From: Rhodococcus jostii NBRC 16295
Lineage (GTDB): Bacteria; Actinomycetota; Actinomycetes; Mycobacteriales; Mycobacteriaceae
Direction: 5' to 3'
DNA: 64,000 nucleotides
Assembly: GCF_001894825.1 (NCBI RefSeq)
Contig: NZ_BCWY01000002.1
Span: 62,001 to 126,000 of the forward strand
Shown: positions 1 to 10,873 of the stretch, piece by piece
How the letters are laid out: every line of letters begins with the position of its first letter
Position numbering within the stretch: position 1 is the stretch's first letter
The notes under the pieces: model-generated
Databases searched by the model: none
Told to the model about the DNA's origin: nothing
Seen by the model: the letters and a program-made list of their open reading frames with translations, nothing else
Made by a program: the position numbers and the translations under genes

Positions 1-563
1 GCGCCGTACGCGAGGGCCGCGGCGAGTCCGCGGCCGTCGTAGAAACCGCCGGCCGCGACCACGGGAATGTCGACGGCGTCGAGCACCGACGGGAGCAGCA
101 GGGTGGTGGCCACCGGGCCGGTGTGCCCGCCGCCCTCGCCGCCCTGGACGATGACGGCGTCGGCGCCCCAGGACGCCACCTTCTTCGCGTGTTTGGCGGC
201 ACCGATCGACGGAATGACCACCACCCCGGCGTCTTTCAGCTTCGCGATCAGTTCCTGCTTCGGTGCCAGCGCGAACGAGGCGACGCGCACGTTCTCCCGG
301 ATGAGCAGGTCGATGCGTTGCGGGGCGTCGGTGGCGTCGGCGCGGATGTTCACGCCGAACGGCTTGTCGGTGAGCGTCTTGGTCTTGGCGACGGCCGCCT
401 CGAGTTCCTCGTACGTCATCGTCGCCGACGCGAGGATGCCGAGACCGCCCGCGTTGGCCGTGCCGGCGACGAGTCGCGGTCCGGCGACCCAGCCCATCCC
501 GGTCTGGACCACCGGGTGTTCGACACCGACGAGTTCCGTCAAGGCCGTTCGGAGCGTGCTCAT
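1..563 (-). CDS. ipdC: IpdC, nitronate monooxygenase-like flavoprotein (3' end outside window)
   Basis: A partial gene: the first 187 codons are present and the rest lies beyond the left edge. The protein is a nitronate monooxygenase (2-nitropropane dioxygenase) type TIM-barrel flavoenzyme. An N-terminal GMGWVAGPRLVAG stretch (residues 22-34) and a GGEGGGHTG loop (141-149) with the family's conserved His (147) are visible. In steroid degraders IpdC acts on CoA thioesters from the last two rings, in the step before EchA20 and IpdAB. The ATG at 563 overlaps the ipdB stop codon by four bases, so translation is probably coupled. The identification rests on both sequence and position beside ipdA and ipdB. 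The family also contains real nitronate monooxygenases, but this context argues for the steroid role. Confidence 0.85.
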   Translation of the reverse strand, partial: MSTLRTALTELVGVEHPVVQTGMGWVAGPRLVAGTANAGGLGILASATMTYEELEAAVAKTKTLTDKPFGVNIRADATDAPQRIDLLIRENVRVASFALAPKQELIAKLKDAGVVVIPSIGAAKHAKKVASWGADAVIVQGGEGGGHTGPVATTLLLPSVLDAVDIPVVAAGGFYDGRGLAAALAYG

Positions 564-1321
564 TCCGACACCTCCCGGTCCCGCAGGCTGCGGGGATCGA
601 GAACCTCGCGGATCAGCCGCAGTTCTTCGCCCGACGGATCCCGGGTGACCGGAGCGTCGGCCAATCCCGCCACCTCGAACGAGGTGTTCTCCGCGACCTG
701 CTCGGCGGTCACGCCGGGGTGCAGGGACAGCGCCCGGAAGGTGTGCCCGGGTCCGCCGAAGTCGAACACACCGAGGTTGCTCACCACCCGGTGCAGGTGG
801 TGGAAGCGGTACGCGGGGTTCTCCGGATCGATCTGGTCGTAGCCGACGCCCGAGACGATGTCGACCTTGTCGCAGAACACCCGCGACGAGTGCCTGCCCA
901 CCCAGTAACTGGTGGCGTGGTTGATCGTGTTGCCCGGTGCGCCGCGGACACCGAACATCTGCCGCGTGGGCTGCTGCAGCGGACCGAAGGCCGAGAGGTT
1001 CTGGTTGCCGTGCCGGTCGATCTGGTTGGCGCCCATCACCACATGGCGGCGACCGGAGGCGACGACGTCGAACACCTTCCGGAACGGCATCCAGCCCTCG
1101 ATCGGGGCCTTCGCGCCGACGGCAGGGGTGTCGGCGAAGATCAGGGCCTCGCCGTCGGTGATCAGCAGGTCGGGTTCGGTGGTCAGTCGCGCGAGCCGGG
1201 CGCCGATCAGCGGCAGGGTCGCCATCGGGCTGGCCATGATCTCGCCTGCCCCGGAGAAGATGTCGGCGCACGCGATCGCGCAGTACTCGGCCCGCGTCAC
1301 CTCGGTGGTCGTCTCGGTCAT
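560..1321 (-). CDS. ipdB: IpdB, beta subunit of the steroid ring-opening CoA hydrolase
   Basis: A 253-residue protein of the CoA-transferase family I fold, beta-subunit type. IpdA and IpdB form a heteromer that, in M. tuberculosis and Rhodococcus, opens the last steroid ring by hydrolysing COCHEA-CoA; no CoA transfer is involved even though the fold is that of a CoA transferase. Visible features include an early SGAGEIMASPMATLPLIGAR stretch and a conserved MGANQIDRHGN segment. The ATG at 1321 lies in an ATGA overlap with the ipdA stop, and the stop overlaps the ipdC start in the same way. A longer reading of this frame upstream of 1321 is only the shadow of ipdA. ipdC, ipdB and ipdA form one minus-strand operon behind echA20. 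Confidence 0.92.
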   Translation of the reverse strand: MTETTTEVTRAEYCAIACADIFSGAGEIMASPMATLPLIGARLARLTTEPDLLITDGEALIFADTPAVGAKAPIEGWMPFRKVFDVVASGRRHVVMGANQIDRHGNQNLSAFGPLQQPTRQMFGVRGAPGNTINHATSYWVGRHSSRVFCDKVDIVSGVGYDQIDPENPAYRFHHLHRVVSNLGVFDFGGPGHTFRALSLHPGVTAEQVAENTSFEVAGLADAPVTRDPSGEELRLIREVLDPRSLRDREVSE

Positions 1322-2211
1322 GCCTGCTGCTCCTCTGCGAACTTCTTCACGGCGGCCTGGTAGTCGTCTTCGCTGCCGGACAGGTAGGTGTCGACGAACT
1401 GCTGCCACGTCTCGGGGGTCTTCGCCGCTTCGGCGTAGTGGCGCTGGAACTTCTCGTCGCGGCCGTAGCTGTCGCCGGCGAGGGTGAAGTGGGCGCCGTT
1501 CGGGGCCTCCACGACGCCGTCGACCATCATGCGGTTGAGGATGAGATTCTGCAGCGGAACGGTTTTCACCAGTTCCTCCGTCTCCACCACCCGCTCGACG
1601 GAGACGAACCGCTTCTCGGCCGCCGCGCAGTACAGGTCGTCGAAGTAAGGGTCGACGCCGGTGTAGGCGGCGTTTCCATTCTTGTCGCCGAGGTTCAGAT
1701 GCACCAGTGCCGCATCGAGATTCAGTGCCGGCATCGCGATCAGGGTCTCCGACTTGCCGGACGCGTCCGGGTACGGGGAGGTGACGGTGCGCAGTTCGTC
1801 GCCCCAGAAGGTCCGGACGTCGGAGCCGAGCCCCGCCCGGATCGGCAGGAACGGCAGCCGGGCGGCGGCGGCCTCGAGGCCGCACTTGACCATGCCCTCG
1901 TCCATCTCGCGGACCTCGATCTCGCCGGCGGTGCGGGCTTTCGCGAACCACGGGTCGTAGAACGGGGCCGAATCGAGGGACACGAAGCCGTAGTACGCCT
2001 TCTTGACCTTGCCCGCCGAGCACAGCAGCCCCAGGTCGGGGCCGCCGTAGGTCACGACGGTGAGGTCGGTGACATCGGAGCGCAGCAGCGCCCGGATCAA
2101 CGCCATCGGTTTGCGGCGCGAACCCCAGCCGCCGATGCCGATGGTCATTCCGCTGCGGAGTTCCCCGACAGCGTCGTCGAGCGACATCCTCTTGTCGCGC
2201 TTGTTCGCCAT
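1318..2211 (-). CDS. ipdA: IpdA, alpha subunit of the steroid ring-opening CoA hydrolase
   Basis: A 297-residue CoA-transferase alpha-type subunit, close to the M. tuberculosis Rv3551 length as I recall it. The N-terminus has the glycine-rich GMTIGIGGWGSRRKP loop (residues 21-35) that shapes the CoA site in this family. With IpdB it would hydrolyse the cyclic COCHEA-CoA intermediate to MeDODA-CoA in ring C/D catabolism. The ATG at 2211 is five bases after the echA20 stop, and the 3' end overlaps ipdB by four bases. The echA20-ipdA-ipdB-ipdC order is the same as in mycobacteria. Regulation is probably by KstR2 from the palindrome at 3028-3047. Confidence 0.93.
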   Translation of the reverse strand: MANKRDKRMSLDDAVGELRSGMTIGIGGWGSRRKPMALIRALLRSDVTDLTVVTYGGPDLGLLCSAGKVKKAYYGFVSLDSAPFYDPWFAKARTAGEIEVREMDEGMVKCGLEAAAARLPFLPIRAGLGSDVRTFWGDELRTVTSPYPDASGKSETLIAMPALNLDAALVHLNLGDKNGNAAYTGVDPYFDDLYCAAAEKRFVSVERVVETEELVKTVPLQNLILNRMMVDGVVEAPNGAHFTLAGDSYGRDEKFQRHYAEAAKTPETWQQFVDTYLSGSEDDYQAAVKKFAEEQQA

Positions 2212-2216
2212 GGATG

Positions 2217-2993
2217 TCAGCCTTTCCTGTTGTTCGAGTTGGAGCGGGGCTTCCCGGTTTCGACGAACTCGTCGCGGTGTTTGTCCGCGACACCGGCGAG
2301 GTTGAGTTCGAAGGTGTAGCCCTGTTCGAGGCGGTAACTGGTCTTCACGTCGACGGGGTCGATGCCGTTGATGGCTTCCTTGGCGCAGCGGATCACCCGG
2401 GTGTCCTTGGCCGCGATCTTGGCGGCGATGTCGCGGGCGGTGTCGTCGAGTTTCTCCCGCGGCACCACCTCGTACACCGACCCGAAGTGCTGCAACTGCT
2501 GGGCCGTGACGTTCTGCGCGGTGTAGTAGAGGGTGCGCATCATGTGCTGCGGGACGAGCCGGGCGAGGTGGGTGGCGGCGCCGAGTGCGCCGCGGTCGAC
2601 CTCGGGAAGTCCGAAGACGGCATCGTCGGACGCGACGATCACGTCGGCGTTGCCGACGAGGCCGATGCCGCCGCCGACGCAGAAGCCGTTGACCGCGACG
2701 ACGACGGGGACGGCGCAGTCGTAGACGGCGGCGAACGCGGCGGCGCAGCCCCGGTTGGCGTCGACCAGCGCGCCGTAACCGTCGGTGGCCTGCATTTCCT
2801 TGATGTCGACGCCGGCGTTGAACCCGCGCCCTTCGGCTCGCAGGATCACCACGTGGGTGTCCGGATTCCGGCCCGCATCGAGGATGGCGTCGGCCAACTC
2901 GAACCAGCCTCGGGACGGGATGGCGTTCACGGGCGGGTAGTCGACGGTGACCGTGGTGATGCCCCCCGGTTCGCTAGCACTCCGAATTCCCAC
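2217..2993 (-). CDS. echA20: EchA20, crotonase-fold ring hydrolase of steroid catabolism
   Basis: A 258-residue enoyl-CoA hydratase/isomerase-fold protein. EchA20 hydrolyses a ring of the HIEC-CoA intermediate to give COCHEA-CoA, the substrate of IpdAB encoded next door. The oxyanion-hole regions FNAGVDIKEMQ and GFCVGGGIGL are visible. Where true hydratases such as EchA19 in this window have GGTE, this protein has GGGI, so one of the two hydratase glutamates is missing; the second region (LPEVDRG) keeps its Glu. That pattern fits a hydrolase rather than a hydratase. The start is GTG at 2993, with a GGGAG ribosome site about nine bases upstream. It leads the minus-strand ipd operon and diverges from the SDR gene at 3058. 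Confidence 0.9.
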   Translation of the reverse strand: MGIRSASEPGGITTVTVDYPPVNAIPSRGWFELADAILDAGRNPDTHVVILRAEGRGFNAGVDIKEMQATDGYGALVDANRGCAAAFAAVYDCAVPVVVAVNGFCVGGGIGLVGNADVIVASDDAVFGLPEVDRGALGAATHLARLVPQHMMRTLYYTAQNVTAQQLQHFGSVYEVVPREKLDDTARDIAAKIAAKDTRVIRCAKEAINGIDPVDVKTSYRLEQGYTFELNLAGVADKHRDEFVETGKPRSNSNNRKG

Positions 2994-3027
2994 TGTTCTT
3001 CTCCCTCGTCATCCGCACGACTTCACG

Positions 3028-3047
3028 TACCAAGCAATTGCTTGGTA
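3028..3047. promoter_or_regulatory. Perfect 20-bp palindrome, probable KstR2 operator
   Basis: TACCAAGCAATTGCTTGGTA reads identically on both strands and sits between the divergent starts of echA20 (2993) and the SDR gene (3058). The published KstR2 motif is, from memory, AnCAAGnnCTTGnT. ACCAAGCAATTGCT, at 3029-3042, matches it with one mismatch in the ten fixed positions, and by symmetry so does the other strand. All flanking genes belong to the KstR2-controlled ring C/D branch in mycobacteria. Confidence 0.75.
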
Positions 3048-3057
3048 GGGTAGCACG

Positions 3058-3888
3058 ATGGAAACGCGTTTCAATCTGGATGGAGCAGTCGTGCTGGTGA
3101 CCGGCGGCGTGCGCGGGGTGGGTGCGGGCATCAGTCGCACCTTCCTGCGGGCGGGCGCGACGGTGGTGGCCTGCGCCCGGCGGCCGGGCGACGAGCCGGT
3201 CGAGGTGGATGGCCGCGTCGCCGAGTTCCTCCCGTGCGACATCCGCGATCCGGAGCAGGTGCAGGACCTCGTCGACCGGATCGTCGAGCGGCACGGCCGA
3301 CTCGACGTCCTGGTCAACAACGCCGGCGGCGCACCCTTCGCGCTCGCCGCGGAGGCGAGCCCGAAGTTCCACTCCAAGATCGTCGAGCTGAACCTGCTCG
3401 CCCCGCTCCTCGTCTCACAGGTCGCGAACGCGGTGATGCAGGCACAGGACTCGGGCGGCGCGATCGTGAACATCTCCAGCGTCAGCGGCTCACGACCGTC
3501 GCCGGGCACCGCCGCGTACGGCGCGGCGAAGGCGGGGGTCGACAGCCTGACCACCAGCCTCGCGGTCGAGTGGGCGCCGAAGGTCCGGGTCAACGCGGTC
3601 GTCGTAGGTCTGGTGCAGACGGAACTCGCGCACCTGCACTACGGCGACGACGCCGGGATCGCCGCGGTCGGGGAGACCGTCCCGCTGGGCCGGATGGCGG
3701 TCCCCGAGGACGTCGGGAACTGTGCACTCTTTCTCGCGTCCCCGCTCGCGTCCTACGTCAGCGGGTCCACGCTCACCGTCCACGGCGGCGGCGAACGCCC
3801 CGCCTTCCTGGCGGCGGCAACAGCATTTACACCAGCTACAGCTACAGCATCGACTTCAGCTACAGCATCGACAAAGGAGAACACATGA
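3058..3888 (+). CDS. SDR oxidoreductase of the KstR2 branch (Rv3549c-like)
   Basis: A 276-residue short-chain dehydrogenase/reductase. The cofactor motif TGGVRGVG is near residues 15-22, NNAGG follows the fourth strand, and the catalytic Ser/YGAAK pair is present (INISSVSG, then YGAAKAG). Position beside echA20 and ipdAB, and the following SDR, match M. tuberculosis Rv3549c, so a role in ring C/D degradation is likely; the exact substrate is not known to me. The last 25 or so residues are a low-complexity Ala/Thr/Ser tail encoded by short tandem repeats (16-bp identical segments, period 18, at 3839-3854 and 3857-3872). The stop overlaps the next gene's ATG by four bases. The start ATG at 3058 lies 10 bases past the palindrome, so the transcript leader is short or absent. 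Confidence 0.82.
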   Translation: METRFNLDGAVVLVTGGVRGVGAGISRTFLRAGATVVACARRPGDEPVEVDGRVAEFLPCDIRDPEQVQDLVDRIVERHGRLDVLVNNAGGAPFALAAEASPKFHSKIVELNLLAPLLVSQVANAVMQAQDSGGAIVNISSVSGSRPSPGTAAYGAAKAGVDSLTTSLAVEWAPKVRVNAVVVGLVQTELAHLHYGDDAGIAAVGETVPLGRMAVPEDVGNCALFLASPLASYVSGSTLTVHGGGERPAFLAAATAFTPATATASTSATASTKENT

Positions 3889-4799
3889 GTGGAGTGGTCG
3901 ACGGTCGCGTCGTCATCGTGACGGGCGCCGGACGCGGAATCGGACGCGCCCACGCGCTGGCCTTCGCCGCCGAGGGCGCAAAGGTCGTGGTCAACGACAT
4001 CGGCGCAGGTCTCGACGGTTCCGCCACCGGCGAGAGTCCGGCCGAACAGGTGGTCGCGGAGATCTTCGCCGCGGGTGGCGAGGCCGTCGTCAACGGCGAC
4101 GACGTCGCGGACTGGGCGGGAGCGGAGAATCTGATCAGGACCGCGATCGACACCTACGGGCGCCTCGACGTGCTGGTGAACAACGCCGGGTTCCTGCGCG
4201 ACCGCATGCTCGTCGGGATGAGCGAGCAGGAGTGGGACGCCGTGGTGCGCGTCCATCTCAAGGGTCACTTCGCGACGCTGCGGCACGCGGCCGCGTACTG
4301 GCGGGCCGAGGCGAAGGCGGGCAACCCGGTCGACGCCCGGATCGTCAACACCAGTTCCGGTGCCGGACTGCAGGGGTCGATCGGGCAGGGCAATTACGCC
4401 GCCGCGAAGGCCGGGATTGCGGAGATGACCATTCAGGCGGCCGCGGAACTGAAGAACTACGGGGTCACTGTCAACGCGATCGCCCCGGCCGCGCGCACCC
4501 GGATGACGGTCGGCGCGGGCGGCGCGATGGCCGAGGCGATGGCCGCGCCCGAGGATGGTTTCGACGCGATGGCGCCGGAGAACATCTCCCCGCTCGTCGT
4601 GTGGCTGGGCAGCGTGGAGTCCAAGGACGTCACCGGCCGCGTGTTCGAGGTCGAGGGAGGCAAGATCACCGTCGCCGAAGGATGGCGTCACGGCCCCACC
4701 GAGGACAAGGGGGCGCGCTGGGAGCCGAAGGAGATCGGGCCGGTCGTCGCCGACCTCCTCGCCAAGGCCGAACCCCCGGTCCCGGTCTACGGCGCCTGA
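3885..4799 (+). CDS. SDR oxidoreductase of the KstR2 branch (Rv3548c-like)
   Basis: A 304-residue classical SDR with TGAGRGIGRAHA near residues 13-24, NNAGFLRDRM, a catalytic Ser in VNTSSGAGLQG and YAAAKAG. It resembles the hydroxyacyl-CoA dehydrogenase type of the multifunctional peroxisomal enzyme family, as does Hsd4A at 48542 in this window. The start ATG at 3885 has AAAGGAG eight bases upstream and overlaps the upstream SDR stop. By position it equals Rv3548c of the KstR2 regulon, so a dehydrogenation step on a ring C/D CoA thioester is the best inference. A hairpin follows the stop at 4802-4845. Confidence 0.83.
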   Translation: MSGVVDGRVVIVTGAGRGIGRAHALAFAAEGAKVVVNDIGAGLDGSATGESPAEQVVAEIFAAGGEAVVNGDDVADWAGAENLIRTAIDTYGRLDVLVNNAGFLRDRMLVGMSEQEWDAVVRVHLKGHFATLRHAAAYWRAEAKAGNPVDARIVNTSSGAGLQGSIGQGNYAAAKAGIAEMTIQAAAELKNYGVTVNAIAPAARTRMTVGAGGAMAEAMAAPEDGFDAMAPENISPLVVWLGSVESKDVTGRVFEVEGGKITVAEGWRHGPTEDKGARWEPKEIGPVVADLLAKAEPPVPVYGA

Positions 4800-4801
4800 G
4801 T

Positions 4802-4845
4802 ACGTGAGTGGCGAAGTGTGCCGGGGCACGCTTCGCCACTCACGT
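4802..4845. terminator. Family A palindrome after the SDR pair, with an extra partial arm
   Basis: Arms of 21 bases at 4802-4822 and 4825-4845 pair with a single G-T type mismatch around a two-base centre. The core reads GTGAGTGGCGAAG on the left and CTTCGCCACTCAC on the right. The right-arm segment GGGGCACGCTTCGCCAC is repeated again at 4849-4865, so the element looks partly duplicated. There is no U tract. Two further members lie at 28274-28321 and 44077-44124. It could be a terminator or a small dispersed repeat. Confidence 0.6.
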
Positions 4846-4880
4846 GCCGGGGCACGCTTCGCCACCTACGTGGAATGGTG

Positions 4881-4910
4881 TTTGGACACGTTGCTAAACA
4901 GGTGTCCAAA
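4881..4910. promoter_or_regulatory. Inverted repeat upstream of the LLM gene, possible operator
   Basis: TTTGGACAC (4881-4889) and GTGTCCAAA (4902-4910) form a perfect 9-bp inverted repeat separated by 12 bases; the arm centres are 21 bp apart, about two helical turns. It lies about 45 bases before the GTG at 4955. The half-site TGGACAC is the same as in the 16-bp operators at 13206 and 20700, but with a spacer inserted. Confidence 0.45.
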
Positions 4911-4954
4911 AGTTAGTGTGCATGGAGGAAAAGGCTCTCGGCCAAGGAGAATTC

Positions 4955-5818
4955 GTGAAATTCGGCATTACGTTGTTTACGAGTGACCGCGGGATCGGGC
5001 CGGCCTCGGCCGCGAGGGGTGCAGAGGCCAACGGATTCGACTCCTTCTACGTGCCCGAGCACACGCACATTCCGGTGAAACGCGATGCCGCGCATCCGCA
5101 GACCGGCGACGCGTCACTGCCCGACGACCGGTACATGCGCACCCTGGACCCGTGGGTGGCGCTGGCGTCGGCGGCGGCGGTCACGGAGCGGATCGAACTG
5201 GGCACGTCGGTGGCGCTGCCGGTCGAGCACGACCCGATCACCCTGGCCAAGACGATCGCCTCGCTCGACCACCTCAGCGGCGGACGGGTGATTCTCGGTG
5301 TCGGGTACGGGTGGAATCTGGACGAACTGACCGATCACAACGTCCCGCCCGGGCGGCGCCGGACGATGCTGCGGGAGTACCTCGAGGCCATGCGTGCGCT
5401 GTGGACGCAGGAGGAGGCGTCGTACGACGGCGAGTTCGTGAGCTTCGGTCCGAGTTGGGCGTGGCCCAAGCCGGTGCGGGTACCCCCGGTGATCGTCGGC
5501 GCCGCCGGCAACGACAAGAACTTCCGGTGGATCGTGAAATCGGCCGACGGGTGGATGACCACGCCGATCGAGCAGGACATCGACGACCGGGTCGCGACGT
5601 TGCAACGGATGTGGCGCGAGGCGGGCCGGGACGGTGAACCGAGGATCGTCGTGCTCGACGGCAAGCCGGACGTGGACAAGTTGCGGCGGTGGAAGGACCT
5701 CGGGGTCACCGAGGTGGTGTACGGAATGCCCGACCGGAGCGAGGAGGAGGTCCTGGCCTACCTGGGGCGCCTCGCCGGAAAACTCGAGGGATTGCGCGAG
5801 TCGACCGCGGTGGGGTGA
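4955..5818 (+). CDS. LLM-class F420-dependent oxidoreductase
   Basis: A 287-residue luciferase-like TIM-barrel protein of the F420-dependent LLM class. The N-terminus VKFGITLFTSDRG, the substrate and cofactor loop with the STD-like TSVALPVEHDP, LDHLSGGRVILGVGYGWN and PPVIVGAAGNDKNFRW are characteristic. The best start is GTG at 4955, six bases after AAGGAG (4944-4949); an upstream in-frame start would lengthen the N-terminus without a clear ribosome site. It stands alone between the SDR pair and the glycosyltransferase cassette, with its own upstream inverted repeat. The substrate cannot be read from sequence. LLM enzymes also occur at 33962 and 38154 in this window. Confidence 0.85.
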   Translation: MKFGITLFTSDRGIGPASAARGAEANGFDSFYVPEHTHIPVKRDAAHPQTGDASLPDDRYMRTLDPWVALASAAAVTERIELGTSVALPVEHDPITLAKTIASLDHLSGGRVILGVGYGWNLDELTDHNVPPGRRRTMLREYLEAMRALWTQEEASYDGEFVSFGPSWAWPKPVRVPPVIVGAAGNDKNFRWIVKSADGWMTTPIEQDIDDRVATLQRMWREAGRDGEPRIVVLDGKPDVDKLRRWKDLGVTEVVYGMPDRSEEEVLAYLGRLAGKLEGLRESTAVG

Positions 5819-5855
5819 GTGAGTGCGGTTGGATGGGACGAGGACACACTCGAGT

Positions 5856-5869
5856 AAGAACGTGTTCTA
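5856..5869. promoter_or_regulatory. KstR-like operator before the glycosyltransferase cassette
   Basis: The core AGAACGTGTTCT at 5857-5868 fits the KstR pattern TnnAACnnGTTnnA with one mismatch (A instead of the leading T). A TAGTAT -10-like hexamer follows at 5868-5873. It lies 38 bases before the GTG start of the glycosyltransferase. Confidence 0.6.
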
Positions 5870-5907
5870 GTATTGCTTGCCAGCTGCTCGAGGAGAGGCC
5901 GAAGTCC

Positions 5908-7155
5908 GTGCGCATCGCGCTCTTGTCGTATCGAAGCAAGCCCCACTGCGGTGGGCAGGGTGTGTACGTACGCCATCTCAGCCGTGAGCTGGTCGAACTC
6001 GGCCATCAGGTCGAAGTCTTCTCGGGGCAGCCGTACCCGGACGTCGACCCTCGGGTCACGCTGACGAAGGTCCCCAGCCTCGACCTGTACCGCGAGCCGG
6101 ATCCGTTCAGAACGCCGCATCCCCGCGAGTTCCGCGACGCCATCGACGTCCTCGAGGTGGCGACCATGTGGACGGCCGGTTTCCCCGAACCGCTCACCTT
6201 CAGCCTGCGCGCCGCGCGACTGCTGAAGGAACGCGCCGACGAGTTCGACGTCGTGCACGACAACCAGTGCCTCGGCTACGGGCTGCTGCAACTCCAGAAG
6301 GCCGGACTTCCCGTCGTCGCGACCATCCACCACCCGATCACCCGCGACCGCGAACTGGACCTCGCGTCGGCGAAGTGGTGGCGCAAGGTGACGGTCCGGC
6401 GCTGGTACGGCTTCCTGCGCATGCAGAAACGGGTGGCGCGTGCCATCCCCGCGCTGCTGACGGTGTCGCAGTCGTCCGCCGACGACATCAGCGCGGCGTT
6501 CGACGTTCCGGCCGGGAACCTGCAGACCGTCCCGCTGGGTGTGGACACCGAGGTGTTCCGGCCCCCGGCCGCCGCGCGGGTTCCGGGTCGCATCGTGTGC
6601 GTCGCCAGCGCCGACATGCCACTCAAGGGGGTGTCGACGCTCCTCGAGGCGGTCGCGAAGGTGCACACCGAGCGCGCCGTCGAACTGGTGCTGGTCACCA
6701 AACTGGCACCCGGCGGAGTGACGGAGAAGCTGATCGAGGAGCTGGCCATCGGCGACGTCGTCCGCACGGTGTCCGGCATCGACGACGGCGAACTGGCCGC
6801 GCTGCTGGCGTCGGCCGACGTCGCGTGCGTCCCGTCGCTGTACGAGGGCTTCTCGCTGCCCGCCGTCGAGGCGATGGCGTGTGGCACCCCGCTGGTGGCG
6901 AGCCGCGCCGGCGCCATTCCCGAGGTGGTGGGAACGGAGGAGGAGGCGTGCGTGCTGGTGACGCCCGGCGACCCGCAGGAACTCGCCGACGTCCTCGGCG
7001 CGCTGCTCGACGATCCGCAGCGCCGTGCCCGGCTCGGCGACGGTGGCCGGCGACGGGTGCTCGAACGCTACAGCTGGGCGGCGGTGGCGGCGAGAACGGC
7101 GCAGACGTATGCCGAAGCGATAGCGCAGACTCGTGAAGGAGGCCGACCGTGCTGA
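5908..7155 (+). CDS. GT4-type glycosyltransferase (GT-B fold)
   Basis: A 415-residue retaining glycosyltransferase of the GT4 (glycosyltransferases group 1) type. The N-terminal Rossmann half begins VRIALLSYRSKPHCGGQG; the C-terminal half holds VPLGVDTEVFRPP, PSLYEGFSLPAVEAMACGTP (the EX7E-type donor-binding region) and RYSWAAVA. The start GTG at 5908 has an AGGAGAGG site about ten bases upstream; the longer frame into the LLM gene is not supported. It overlaps the methyltransferase gene by seven bases. It may correspond to Rv0225 of M. tuberculosis, which also sits beside a methyltransferase, but that is from memory. Acceptor and sugar donor are unknown. A KstR-like operator lies just upstream, an unexpected place for a glycosyltransferase. 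Confidence 0.85.
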   Translation: MRIALLSYRSKPHCGGQGVYVRHLSRELVELGHQVEVFSGQPYPDVDPRVTLTKVPSLDLYREPDPFRTPHPREFRDAIDVLEVATMWTAGFPEPLTFSLRAARLLKERADEFDVVHDNQCLGYGLLQLQKAGLPVVATIHHPITRDRELDLASAKWWRKVTVRRWYGFLRMQKRVARAIPALLTVSQSSADDISAAFDVPAGNLQTVPLGVDTEVFRPPAAARVPGRIVCVASADMPLKGVSTLLEAVAKVHTERAVELVLVTKLAPGGVTEKLIEELAIGDVVRTVSGIDDGELAALLASADVACVPSLYEGFSLPAVEAMACGTPLVASRAGAIPEVVGTEEEACVLVTPGDPQELADVLGALLDDPQRRARLGDGGRRRVLERYSWAAVAARTAQTYAEAIAQTREGGRPC

Positions 7156-7885
7156 CCGTGGACTTCGACCGGCTGGGTGTGAAGCCCGGCGACAAGGTCA
7201 TCGACATCGGGGCGGGCGCCGGACGGCACTCGTTCGAGCTGTATCGACGCGGCGCCGACGTCATCGCCTTCGACCAGAACGCCGACGAACTCGCGGACGT
7301 CGAGAAGATGTTCGTGGCGATGGCCGAGGTCGGTGAGGTCCCCGCGGGCGCCTCGGCCCGCGTCGAGGTCGGCGACGCGCTGAACCTGCCGTACGAGGAC
7401 GCGACGTTCGACGTGGTCCTCATCTCCGAGGTCCTCGAGCACGTGCCCCGCGACGGCCGTGCCATCGCCGAGCTGACCCGCATCCTCAAGCCCGGTGGCG
7501 TTGCGGCGGTGACCGTTCCGCGGTGGCTGCCGGAGAAGATCTGCTGGGCGCTGTCCGACGCGTACCACGAGGTGGAGGGTGGCCACGTCCGCATCTACCG
7601 CGCCGACGCATTGGCGGAGAAGCTGACCGACGCGGGCCTCGAGGTCCGGGGCCGGGACCACGCTCACGCCCTGCACTCCCCGTACTGGTGGCTCAAGTGC
7701 GCGGTGGGGGTGGAGAACAACGACAACCCCCTCGCGAAGGCCTACCACCAGGTTCTGGTGTGGGACATGATGAAAGCCCCCTGGCTCACCCGCACCGCCG
7801 AGAAGGTGCTCAACCCCGTGGTCGGCAAGAGCGTCGTGTTCTACCTCGAGAAGCCGAGGGAACCGAGCGTGGTGAAGGCGCCGCG

Positions 7886-7889
<4 letters not shown>
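7149..7889 (+). CDS. Class I SAM-dependent methyltransferase
   Basis: A 246-residue Methyltransf_11-type enzyme. Motif I is VIDIGAGAGRHSFEL (residues 18-32), the acidic motif is VIAFDQN, and LPYEDATFDVVLISEVLEHV is the typical motif II/III region. The start is GTG at 7149, overlapping the end of the glycosyltransferase gene (stop 7153-7155); the 3' end overlaps the next gene through GTGA. The tight overlaps point to coupled translation and a shared pathway with the glycosyltransferase. The substrate is unknown; methylation of the transferred sugar or of the same acceptor is an inference from context. Confidence 0.83.

Positions 7890-10869
<2,980 letters not shown>

Positions 10870-10873
<4 letters not shown>

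Noticed and set aside
560-2293. A 577-residue reading for IpdB
   Set aside because: Only the last 253 residues are IpdB. The part upstream of 1321 is the ipdA gene in another frame.
4802-4865. Family A palindrome as a CRISPR or insertion-sequence end
   Set aside because: No spaced repeat array and no transposase; single hairpins at gene ends only.
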